Part shown: positions 7,401 to 12,054 of the stretch, one piece after another
Position numbering within the stretch: position 1 is the first letter of the stretch
Layout of the letters: every line of letters starts with the position of its first letter
Origin: Bacteroidales bacterium
GTDB taxonomy: Bacteria; Bacteroidota; Bacteroidia; Bacteroidales; NBLH01
Direction of reading: 5' to 3'
Length of the DNA: 12,054 nucleotides
Assembly: GCA_027083715.1 (NCBI GenBank)
Contig: JALWNR010000582.1
Coordinates: forward strand, 1-12,054
Notes under the pieces: generated by a model
Databases searched by the model: none
Told to the model about the DNA's origin: nothing
Seen by the model: the letters and a program-made list of their open reading frames with translations, nothing else
Position numbers and translations under genes: made by a program

Positions 7401-8665
7401 AGCAGATCCCAGTAAGAAAGATTAAAAATACCGTCATTTCCGTTTAAATATACAGGTGCAAAAATTATCTTAATGCTTTCATTTTTAGCATTTTGAATTT
7501 TATTTTGTATGATTTTGTTCAATACCGGATCGTATTCAGCATCATGTAAATAATGAGTAAGTATCCGGTTATCTTCTATTGCATCTAATTCACCGGTTTG
7601 CAAAGCTTCTTGCAAATCTTTACGTGCACCGTAATTATTTGCCGGCACCAAAATAAAAGCTACCGTAGTTTCAGTACTCATATCATCGGATAAAAGTTTT
7701 CCAAGTGCATCTATAAAAACATCGAGCCCCTTATTGGAAAACTCATAACGACCACTTGTTGCAACAAAGTTTACTTTTTCGGGCAACTTATAGCCAAACA
7801 AAGTTTCAGATACTTTACGCAACCGAGCACGTGCGTTATTTCGTTTTTTGTCAAACTCTTTGCCTTTGGGCACAAAATCGTCTTCAAATCCATTGGGAGT
7901 AACGATATCCGGTGCTTTCTCATGAAATTGTTTACATTCTTCGGCAGTAATTTCACTTACTGTGGTATAAACATCCGCTTGCCGGGCAGAAATTTTTTCT
8001 AATGATTGTTTTGAAACGATATTAAACTCACGAGCTTTGCCATCGCCACTATATGTAGCCAATTTACTGTATAAGGGTTGTCCGTTTCCGGCAATTGAAC
8101 GCCCAACAGTTGTTGCATGAGTAGTAAATGCTGTGGCAATAGCAGGAGTTTTATCTTTGAGATAAAGAATACCGGTACCCGTCATCCATTCATGAAAATG
8201 TGCAATTACTTTATCCTGAGTGCTTAAATAAAAATTATAAAAGCTTTCTACTACTTTTGCTGCCGCATATCCAAAAATAGCAGGTTCAATATAATCCCAT
8301 TGCCCCGAAAGGGAATCTAAGCGATAAAGTTCCCAAAAATGTTTAAAAATTTCATTTTTTTGAGCAATGAAAGTACTAAAATCTACCAAAATAACAATTG
8401 GCTTTCCCACTATTTTCCAACGACCGATTTTTATTTTTAAACCCTCTTTTACAACTGTTTTTTTCCATTCCGGAAAAAGTGAGTAGTCTTCTTCAAATTC
8501 AGGATTATTGTGTTCATCTCGATGCAAATCAGGACCAATCATAATTAATCCGTTATTTATTTGCTTTTGCAGACTTATTGCTTTGGTGGATACTACCGTG
8601 TGAATTCCTCCAACCTTGTTACAAACCTCCCAGCTTGTTTCAAAAATGTAATTCAATCTTGACAT
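4442..8665 (-). CDS. glgP: Fused GT3-type glycogen synthase and GT35 alpha-glucan phosphorylase
   Basis: This encodes 1407 residues in two enzymes. Residues 1-540 are a GT3 (eukaryote-type) glycogen synthase, which adds glucose from a nucleotide sugar to alpha-1,4-glucan. Landmarks are ETSWEVCNKVGGI (9-21), HFHEW (156-160), TTHAT (181-185), SGRYEFSNKGLDVFI with R306 and K312, and PSYYEPWGYTPLE (431-443) with the E435/E443 pair of the E-x7-E motif. A linker (about 541-575) leads to a GT35 phosphorylase of the short type (DUF3417 then phosphorylase), which releases glucose-1-phosphate. Its landmarks are NNLWWSWNFEAQ (588-599), SGGLGILAGD (681-690), HLNEGHAAF (829-837), TTHTPVPAGHD (868-878), RRFATYKRGN (1061-1070) and EASGTSGMKA (1155-1164) with PLP lysine K1163. 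The C-terminal beta region ends FSYLKWI. Both active sites look intact, so synthesis and breakdown of glycogen share one cytoplasmic chain. It is monocistronic and convergent with the PspC locus. The start is the ATG at 8665. The nucleotide-sugar donor (ADP- or UDP-glucose) cannot be told from sequence. Confidence 0.95.
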   Translation of the reverse strand: MSRLNYIFETSWEVCNKVGGIHTVVSTKAISLQKQINNGLIMIGPDLHRDEHNNPEFEEDYSLFPEWKKTVVKEGLKIKIGRWKIVGKPIVILVDFSTFIAQKNEIFKHFWELYRLDSLSGQWDYIEPAIFGYAAAKVVESFYNFYLSTQDKVIAHFHEWMTGTGILYLKDKTPAIATAFTTHATTVGRSIAGNGQPLYSKLATYSGDGKAREFNIVSKQSLEKISARQADVYTTVSEITAEECKQFHEKAPDIVTPNGFEDDFVPKGKEFDKKRNNARARLRKVSETLFGYKLPEKVNFVATSGRYEFSNKGLDVFIDALGKLLSDDMSTETTVAFILVPANNYGARKDLQEALQTGELDAIEDNRILTHYLHDAEYDPVLNKIIQNKIQNAKNESIKIIFAPVYLNGNDGIFNLSYWDLLIGFDLTVFPSYYEPWGYTPLESLAFHIPTVTTTLSGFGRWILNEGIKLSKCLNVIERNDDNYSYVVDKIAETIALCSKSDEKFFVEARKNAYNVSRIALWKNLIKYYFDAYDIALKKSALRSKKIIPKETKFTSIVTHKSNKPVWRHIQVSSKVPENFARLEELANNLWWSWNFEAQNLFRYINPKRWNELQKNPVALLHCVSYDRFKELTNDDYFNILYRKVMSDFDNYLNRPYDKNLPSIAYFSMEYGISNVLKIYSGGLGILAGDYLKQASDSNIDMAAVGLLYKYGYFRQVLSMNGEQQVSYKEQNFAKMPLKRVQDKDGNPVFVELALPGRIVKIQTWLAKVGKVQLFLLDTDIPENQKEDRELTWHLYGGDNDYRLKQELILGVGGIRVLAKMNIRKDVYHLNEGHAAFAGIERINQLINKEMLGFAESLEIVKASSLFTTHTPVPAGHDTFSEDQLLPYLGHYPERLKTTWENFMDLGRARAGNTKEKFSMSYLASHLSQEINGVSKLHGEVTKKMFNKLWEGYFPEESHIGYVTNGVHLPSWASENWLNLYKNLFKDQFIEEQSNSELWLKLDEIDDKQVWEYRKAEKKALFDYIKEYLDEKGTRLFENPKYVATVREELNEKYLTIGFARRFATYKRGNLLLKDVARLKELLNKTDKPVRFIFAGKAHPNDGGGQAIIKEIVSLSKQADFIGRIIFIENYDIEVAKKLVQGVDIWLNTPTRPLEASGTSGMKAVMNGVLNLSVLDGWWVEGYREGAGWALPEKRTYDNQEFQDQLDVETIYNLLENEIIPMYYERSEQGYSKRWVQMIRKNIKEIAPEFTMKRMLDDYINRFYKKLYARKIEINANDYQLAKELALWKKRAIIAWEQIHAEEVQISEAIKESIEIGKKYHGKVILKYDESLNVDVGVEIVITMQSDDELKVVDVIPLKLEKKENGKAYFSARFIPSKPGNFNFGIRVYLKHPKLLYRQDFSYLKWI

Positions 8666-8711
8666 AGTTATTTAGTTGTTGCTTTACTATAATGATATTC
8701 CTATTTTTCAG

Positions 8712-8771
8712 AATTTTAATGTATTCGTGAGTGCTTCGCAGTTCGCTACAAACATACCTGCGGATTTAAGG
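8712..8771 (+). repeat. Dispersed intergenic repeat, copy 2
   Basis: This 60-bp unit matches 31-111 with two substitutions but lacks the 22-base hairpin insert, carrying a single C in its place. Its last 25 bases (from TACAAACATACC to GATTTAAGG) match the right end of the element at 612-786. It lies within 50 bp of the start of the fused glycogen gene, probably inside its mRNA leader. CAAACATA (8749-8756) reads TATGTTTG on the minus strand, an exact TAnnTTTG box pointing at that gene; this box is part of the repeat itself. No -33 partner is visible. Confidence 0.75.
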
Positions 8772-8873
8772 TTTAATATAATACTCTTCACATATTATCC
8801 TCATATTTAATCATCCAATTATTCTAAATCTATTCTACTAAATTTGAGGCAGGATTTTTTTATTATTAGGCAA

Positions 8874-8881
8874 CAAAGATA
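8874..8881 (-). promoter_or_regulatory. Putative -7 box for the fused glycogen gene
   Basis: On the minus strand this reads TATCTTTG, an exact TAnnTTTG match. It would give a leader of about 200 nt containing the dispersed repeat copy. An alternative box lies inside that repeat at 8749-8756. Neither has a clear -33 TTG. The rest of the divergent spacer 8666-9060 shows no gene and no other strong structure. Confidence 0.4.
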
Positions 8882-9017
8882 AAAAAGAATAAATGATTCT
8901 GATTATAAAGAAAGTTTGTTGATTTTAAGTTTATGTTAAGAAATTGGTCAATAAGCATAAAAACGGTTAATTTCATCAATTAAAGTAAAAAAAATTTATT
9001 CAAAAAACGGATTTAAT

Positions 9018-9025
9018 TATATTTG
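9018..9025 (+). promoter_or_regulatory. Putative -7 box for the SpoIIAA-like gene
   Basis: TATATTTG is an exact TAnnTTTG match 35 bp before the ATG at 9061. No -33 TTG is seen at the usual spacing. Confidence 0.45.
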
Positions 9026-9060
9026 TTGCTAACTATAAGCAGTAAAAATCGGCAAAAGCT

Positions 9061-9417
9061 ATGAAAGAACGAATAAAATGGATTGAATATAAAGGTAAAG
9101 AAATACTTTATTGCGATTTCAGAGAACTAAGCGAAAATGAATTAATTGAACACATAAAGTATTCGGATGAACAGGTTATTTCGTCGGGGAAAAAAGATAT
9201 TTTAAAGATTAATGATGTTCGGGGTCTATTTGCAATGGTTTCTTTACTGCCTGAAATACAAAAATCAATAGAACGACAAAAACAATATCTAAAAAAAAGT
9301 GCCTATGTGGGAACAAAAGGCATTAAAAACTTACTTGATGCATTAAACAGCTTATCCAAAAGCAAAGCAAAACCTTTTGCTAAATTAGAAGATGCCAAAG
9401 AATGGCTTGTTAAATAA
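9061..9417 (+). CDS. Small SpoIIAA/STAS-like protein
   Basis: This encodes 118 residues with no signal peptide or membrane segment, so it is cytoplasmic. The layout fits the SpoIIAA-like (STAS/SEC14-type) fold. A first strand YKGKEILYCDF (10-20) is followed by RELSENELIEHI, a helix over about 28-41, and the central strand DILKINDVRGLF (46-57) with the conserved Asp-Val-Arg turn. Then come a helix with many Lys/Gln (65-78), strand SAYVGTKGIKNLLDALN (80-96) and a closing helix LEDAKEWLV (109-117). Proteins of this kind are usually unlinked and functionally unassigned; anti-sigma or lipid-binding roles of the named relatives should not be carried over. It stands alone, divergent from the glycogen gene and convergent with the adaptor gene, 74 bp away. 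The start follows AAAAGCT with no Shine-Dalgarno. The family call is by pattern only. Confidence 0.7.
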   Translation: MKERIKWIEYKGKEILYCDFRELSENELIEHIKYSDEQVISSGKKDILKINDVRGLFAMVSLLPEIQKSIERQKQYLKKSAYVGTKGIKNLLDALNSLSKSKAKPFAKLEDAKEWLVK

Positions 9418-9491
9418 TGGCGTATAAAAAACATGAGTTTTCTTAGAGGCACAAAATAACAATGATATAGAAATTAATATATTAAACCGGC

Positions 9492-10871
9492 TTATTTTTC
9501 ATCTATTCTAAACAATTTATCTTTATCTGTTTTTTCAACTGAAAGTTCGTTTTTTAATTTTTTTGAAATAACACTGTAAGGAGCAGTAATAACTTCGGCA
9601 CTGTCTTTTAAACCGGAAACTATTTCAATATAGTTATCATCCTGAATACCTGTTTTTACTACCCTTAAAATTGCTTTACCTTTAAGGTATTCAAAAACAA
9701 CGGTTAAAGGCTCGTTATTCTTCTTTTCATCTTCTTGTTTTTTATTGTCATCATCAAAGTTATCTACTTTCTCTAATGTTCCGGCAGCTATACTTTTTAC
9801 CACACCCGTTGAATCTTTTCTGGTGGTAACTGCCTGAATAGGCACGCTGAGCACATTGTATTTTGTATTTGTTTGTATATCGGCTGTTGCAGACATTCCC
9901 GGTCGAAAAGGATAATAATTTTTAGTATCATTAGGTATTAAATGAGCATATGAATCTTTAAGCATTAAAATTTTTACTTCAAAATTAGTAACCTGGTCAG
10001 TTCCTGCACCGGTAACAGAGGCAGAATTAGCAATTTCTGTAACCACACCTTTAAATTTTTCACCTAAATAGGCATCAACTTCAATTAGAGCAGTATCACC
10101 TATCTTTACACGAACAATATCGTTTTCATTTACATCAACTTTAACTTCCATCAAATTTAAATTAGCAATTCTCAACAATTCAGTTCCAGCCATTTGTATG
10201 GTACCAACCACACGTTCGCCAACTTCTACGTTCAATTTGGAAACAGTACCTGACATCGGTGCATAAATAGTGGTTTTTGCTAAGTTTTCACGTGCTTCAC
10301 GCAGTGAAGCTTCTGTGCTCATGACATTATATCGTGCAGCATTAACACTTTCGCGGGCAGCATCAACATCGGCTTTTGCCACTTGATAGTTTGATTGAGC
10401 CGTTTCATATTCGGCATCGGATATTGCCTTATCTTTCCAAAGTTTCTCATTTCTTTTAAAGGATAATTCTGCCGTGGTAAACTGTGCTTCGGATTGTGAA
10501 AGTCGTGCTTTGGCATTTGCCAAATTGGATTTTGCCGAATTTAAACTTGCCTGAATACGTGCAATGGTTGAAAGGTAAATTTCAGGATTTATTTTTACCA
10601 ATAAATCACCCGCTTTAACCTCCTGTCCTTCTTTTACATTTAATAAAATAATTTCACCGGAAACTTCGGGACTAAGTTTTACTTCGGTTTCCGGTTGTAT
10701 TTTACCGTTTGCAGTAATTATTTCAACAATAGTTCGTTTTTGGGCAATTTCGGTACTCACTTTTATTGCATCATCTTTACCAAACCAACCTGCTTTTTTT
10801 CCGATTATGGCAAAAACAATTAAAACAGCAGCAGCAATCAGTAGATATTTTAAAAGTTTGTTTGTTTTCAT
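9492..10871 (-). CDS. Periplasmic adaptor of a tripartite efflux pump (HlyD/RND-MFP, MacA-like)
   Basis: This encodes 459 residues. An N-terminal membrane anchor (about residues 6-24) is followed by a half beta-barrel/lipoyl region: IVEIITANGKIQPETEVKLSPEVSGEI (48-74) and LNVKEGQEVKAGDLLVKINP (77-96). A long alpha-hairpin rich in Ala, Gln and Lys (about 100-200) comes next, then the second lipoyl half YAPMSGTVSKLNVEVGERV (203-221), the beta-barrel (240-335, including FRPGMSATADI) and a membrane-proximal domain (337-437). That order matches MacA-type adaptors linking an inner-membrane transporter to a TolC-like outer-membrane channel. An acidic, low-complexity insert (about 370-387, DNFDDDNKKQEDEKK) interrupts the membrane-proximal domain; such loops are common in this phylum. 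No permease, ATPase or TolC gene adjoins it: downstream is a convergent gene 74 bp away, and upstream is the LytTR gene 244 bp away. The partner is therefore elsewhere. A -7 box lies just upstream at 10898-10905. Confidence 0.92.
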   Translation of the reverse strand: MKTNKLLKYLLIAAAVLIVFAIIGKKAGWFGKDDAIKVSTEIAQKRTIVEIITANGKIQPETEVKLSPEVSGEIILLNVKEGQEVKAGDLLVKINPEIYLSTIARIQASLNSAKSNLANAKARLSQSEAQFTTAELSFKRNEKLWKDKAISDAEYETAQSNYQVAKADVDAARESVNAARYNVMSTEASLREARENLAKTTIYAPMSGTVSKLNVEVGERVVGTIQMAGTELLRIANLNLMEVKVDVNENDIVRVKIGDTALIEVDAYLGEKFKGVVTEIANSASVTGAGTDQVTNFEVKILMLKDSYAHLIPNDTKNYYPFRPGMSATADIQTNTKYNVLSVPIQAVTTRKDSTGVVKSIAAGTLEKVDNFDDDNKKQEDEKKNNEPLTVVFEYLKGKAILRVVKTGIQDDNYIEIVSGLKDSAEVITAPYSVISKKLKNELSVEKTDKDKLFRIDEK

Positions 10872-10897
10872 TATATTTTTTTTAATTTAATGGCACT

Positions 10898-10905
10898 CAA
10901 ATATA
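10898..10905 (-). promoter_or_regulatory. Putative -7 box for the adaptor gene
   Basis: On the minus strand this reads TATATTTG, an exact TAnnTTTG match 26 bp before the ATG at 10871. It argues that the adaptor has its own promoter and does not depend on read-through from the LytTR gene. No -33 TTG is seen at the right spacing. Confidence 0.45.
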
Positions 10906-10971
10906 TGTAATTTTATTCGTCTTAATGATATTTCAAAACTGTTAAACGGCAGACAAATTATTACAAATACT

Positions 10972-11005
10972 CTATTCTCACCAAATAAATTATATCGGTG
11001 AATAG
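10972..11005. other. Bulged hairpin upstream of the adaptor promoter
   Basis: CTATT and CACC (10972-10982, with a 2-base bulge) pair with GGTGAATAG (10997-11005). It lies between the LytTR stop and the adaptor promoter. It may be a weak terminator or an operator; no T-tract supports the first. Confidence 0.3.
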
Positions 11006-11052
11006 AAAATATCAAAGAAAATTGAATAATAAAAGTTACCGTTTTTATCCTC

Positions 11053-11075
11053 AATTAAAAATATTGTTTTTAATT
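11053..11075 (-). terminator. Possible weak terminator after the LytTR gene
   Basis: AATTAAAAA (11053-11061) and TTTTTAATT (11067-11075) form a perfect 9-bp stem with a 5-base loop, 40 bp after the stop of the response regulator. The stem is purely A/T, and the minus strand beyond it has no T-tract, so termination would be inefficient. Confidence 0.3.
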
Positions 11076-11115
11076 CTTTGCGAATTTAATGCTATTTATA
11101 TGATAATCAAATAAA

Positions 11116-11886
11116 CTAAAAAAGTTTTTTGACTAAATTTTTCATTTTTTCATGAAATTCATTTTTTTTACGTCTGGCTAAGGGAATTTGATCTCCATTA
11201 ATCATTTCTATGGTTCCCCCCTCATTTCGAGCATATTTACGAACATATTTTAAATTGACAAGATATGAATGATGGTTTCTGAAAAAGTAGTCTTTTGGCA
11301 GGTCAGCAAAAAATTCACCAAGATTTTTAGATACCGTTAAAGGTTTTGCATTTTTAAAAACAATTTTAGAATAATTGCTATCGGCATTCACATAAAGAAT
11401 ATCGTCCGGATCAATATAATATATTCCTTCAATAGTGGAAAGAATAAGTTTTTCATGAGCTTGATTATTGTTTTGATTAAGCGTATTCAGCAATTTTTTG
11501 TATTTATCTTCATATGATTCCGTTTGTTCCTGTTTGTTTTCTTTAATCCTTTTAACTGCATTTACAATTTCATTAATGTTTATGGGCTTTAACAAATAGT
11601 CTATAGCATTATATTTAAAAGCTTTAATTGCATATTCATCATATGCTGTAATAAAAATTACATGAAAATTACGTTTCGGTAGCATTTCCAGTAGTTGAAA
11701 TGCATTTATTTCGGGTAAATGAATGTCTAAAAAAAGTAATTCCGGCATAAGTTTAGGAATTTCTTCTAATGCTTTTTTAGGATTCATAAATGTACCTACA
11801 AGTTCTATATCAGGAAGATATTCCTTAATAATTATTTTTATGGAATTTAATGCATCCGGTTCATCATCAACAATTATCGTTCTCAT
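11116..11886 (-). CDS. LytTR-family response regulator
   Basis: This encodes 256 residues. The receiver domain (1-118) carries acidic residues D7, D8 and E9, the phospho-acceptor D54 (LLFLDIHLP), T80 (ITAYDEYAIKAF) and K100 (DYLLKPI). A linker rich in Gln/Asn/Glu (118-143) precedes a LytTR DNA-binding domain (about 145-245): LILSTIEGIYYIDPDDILYVNADSNYSKI, LTVSKNLGEF and FFRNHHSYLVNLKYVRKY. All key receiver residues are present, so it should be phosphorylated by a LytS-type histidine kinase. The kinase is not in this window; the 168 bases upstream are non-coding. I use the ATG at 11886; a frame two codons longer would need a TTG start. It lies on the same strand as, and upstream of, the adaptor gene. 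Regulation of that adaptor is plausible, but no clear pair of LytTR sites is seen in the 244-bp gap. Confidence 0.93.
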   Translation of the reverse strand: MRTIIVDDEPDALNSIKIIIKEYLPDIELVGTFMNPKKALEEIPKLMPELLFLDIHLPEINAFQLLEMLPKRNFHVIFITAYDEYAIKAFKYNAIDYLLKPININEIVNAVKRIKENKQEQTESYEDKYKKLLNTLNQNNNQAHEKLILSTIEGIYYIDPDDILYVNADSNYSKIVFKNAKPLTVSKNLGEFFADLPKDYFFRNHHSYLVNLKYVRKYARNEGGTIEMINGDQIPLARRKKNEFHEKMKNLVKKLF

Positions 11887-11972
11887 GTTCAAATATTACT
11901 TAGTTTAAGATAAAATTACTAATTTTTTAGATAATACAATGTTTTTTTTATAAAAAAAAAAAGGTACTACTG

Positions 11973-11980
11973 CAAAGTTA
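11973..11980 (-). promoter_or_regulatory. Putative -7 box for the LytTR gene
   Basis: On the minus strand this reads TAACTTTG, an exact TAnnTTTG match 86 bp before the ATG at 11886, giving a leader of about 80 nt that includes a run of T bases. If real, the regulator is not transcribed together with a kinase gene to the right. No -33 TTG is seen at the right spacing. Confidence 0.45.
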
Positions 11981-12054
11981 GTGGGTGAATCAATAAATAT
12001 AAAGTTTTACCATTAATTTGATAAACATTAAATATTCAACACTCAATATACAAT

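Noticed and set aside
8967..8983. Small inverted repeat (TTAATT/AATTAA) upstream of the SpoIIAA-like gene
   Set aside because: It is only 6 bp of A/T in very AT-rich DNA, which is expected by chance.
11037..11045. Possible LytTR binding site (TACCGTTTT) between the regulator and the adaptor
   Set aside because: LytTR sites come as spaced direct repeats. Only one imperfect match is present here, and a weaker one on the other strand does not have the right arrangement.
11887..11892. Response regulator start two codons upstream
   Set aside because: It would need a TTG start. The ATG at 11886 gives a normal receiver beginning MRTIIVDDEP.
11963..11975. Half of the PadR-type operator near the LytTR promoter (TGCA followed by AGTAC on the minus strand)
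   Set aside because: The spacing within the half differs by one base and no partner half is present, so chance is more likely.

Overview
The window looks like chromosomal DNA of a low-GC Bacteroidota bacterium, probably of the Bacteroidales/Marinilabiliales or a related free-living group. Four things suggest this: copies of the Bacteroidota -7 promoter box TAnnTTTG upstream of most genes, A-rich translation starts without a Shine-Dalgarno, a GT3-type glycogen synthase fused to a GT35 phosphorylase, and a LytTR regulator beside an RND/MacA-type adaptor. The placement is inferred from gene content only. Seven protein-coding genes are supported. No tRNA, rRNA, CRISPR array or transposase gene is visible.

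Layout from left to right. Positions 1-237 hold a dispersed repeat, a long AT-rich hairpin and the promoter of a small Ig-like lipoprotein (238-609). Immediately after its stop codon lies a 175-bp imperfect palindrome with the look of a MITE (612-786), followed by a hairpin and a strong intrinsic terminator (844-889). Next comes a PadR/PspC stress-type locus: a short PspC protein (1127-1660), a PadR repressor (1871-2218) and a long PspC protein with a large extra C-terminal part (2256-3911). The promoter of this locus carries a 9-bp inverted repeat over its -33 box and a degenerate second copy exactly 50 bp downstream, which suggests autoregulation by the PadR protein. Positions 3912-4441 are non-coding and crowded with hairpins; they separate this locus from a convergent 1407-residue gene (4442-8665, minus strand) that joins glycogen synthase and alpha-glucan phosphorylase in one chain. 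A 395-bp divergent intergenic region (8666-9060) follows and carries another copy of the dispersed repeat. Then come a small SpoIIAA/STAS-like gene (9061-9417, plus), a periplasmic adaptor (9492-10871, minus) and a LytTR response regulator (11116-11886, minus).

How the genes fit together. The PadR/PspC locus reads as one self-regulated envelope-stress unit. The two PspC proteins share an N-terminal helical domain and a PspC domain, and the short one ends where the long one goes on into extra membrane segments and a beta-rich domain. The fused glycogen enzyme is a stand-alone carbon-storage gene. The LytTR regulator and the adaptor are co-oriented, but the window shows no kinase for the first and no transporter for the second. 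The least explained material is the non-coding DNA: a small family of palindromic repeats sharing an exact terminus (ending GATTTAAGG), one full copy of which appears to have landed at a stop codon, and a separate array of at least eight hairpins between two convergent genes.
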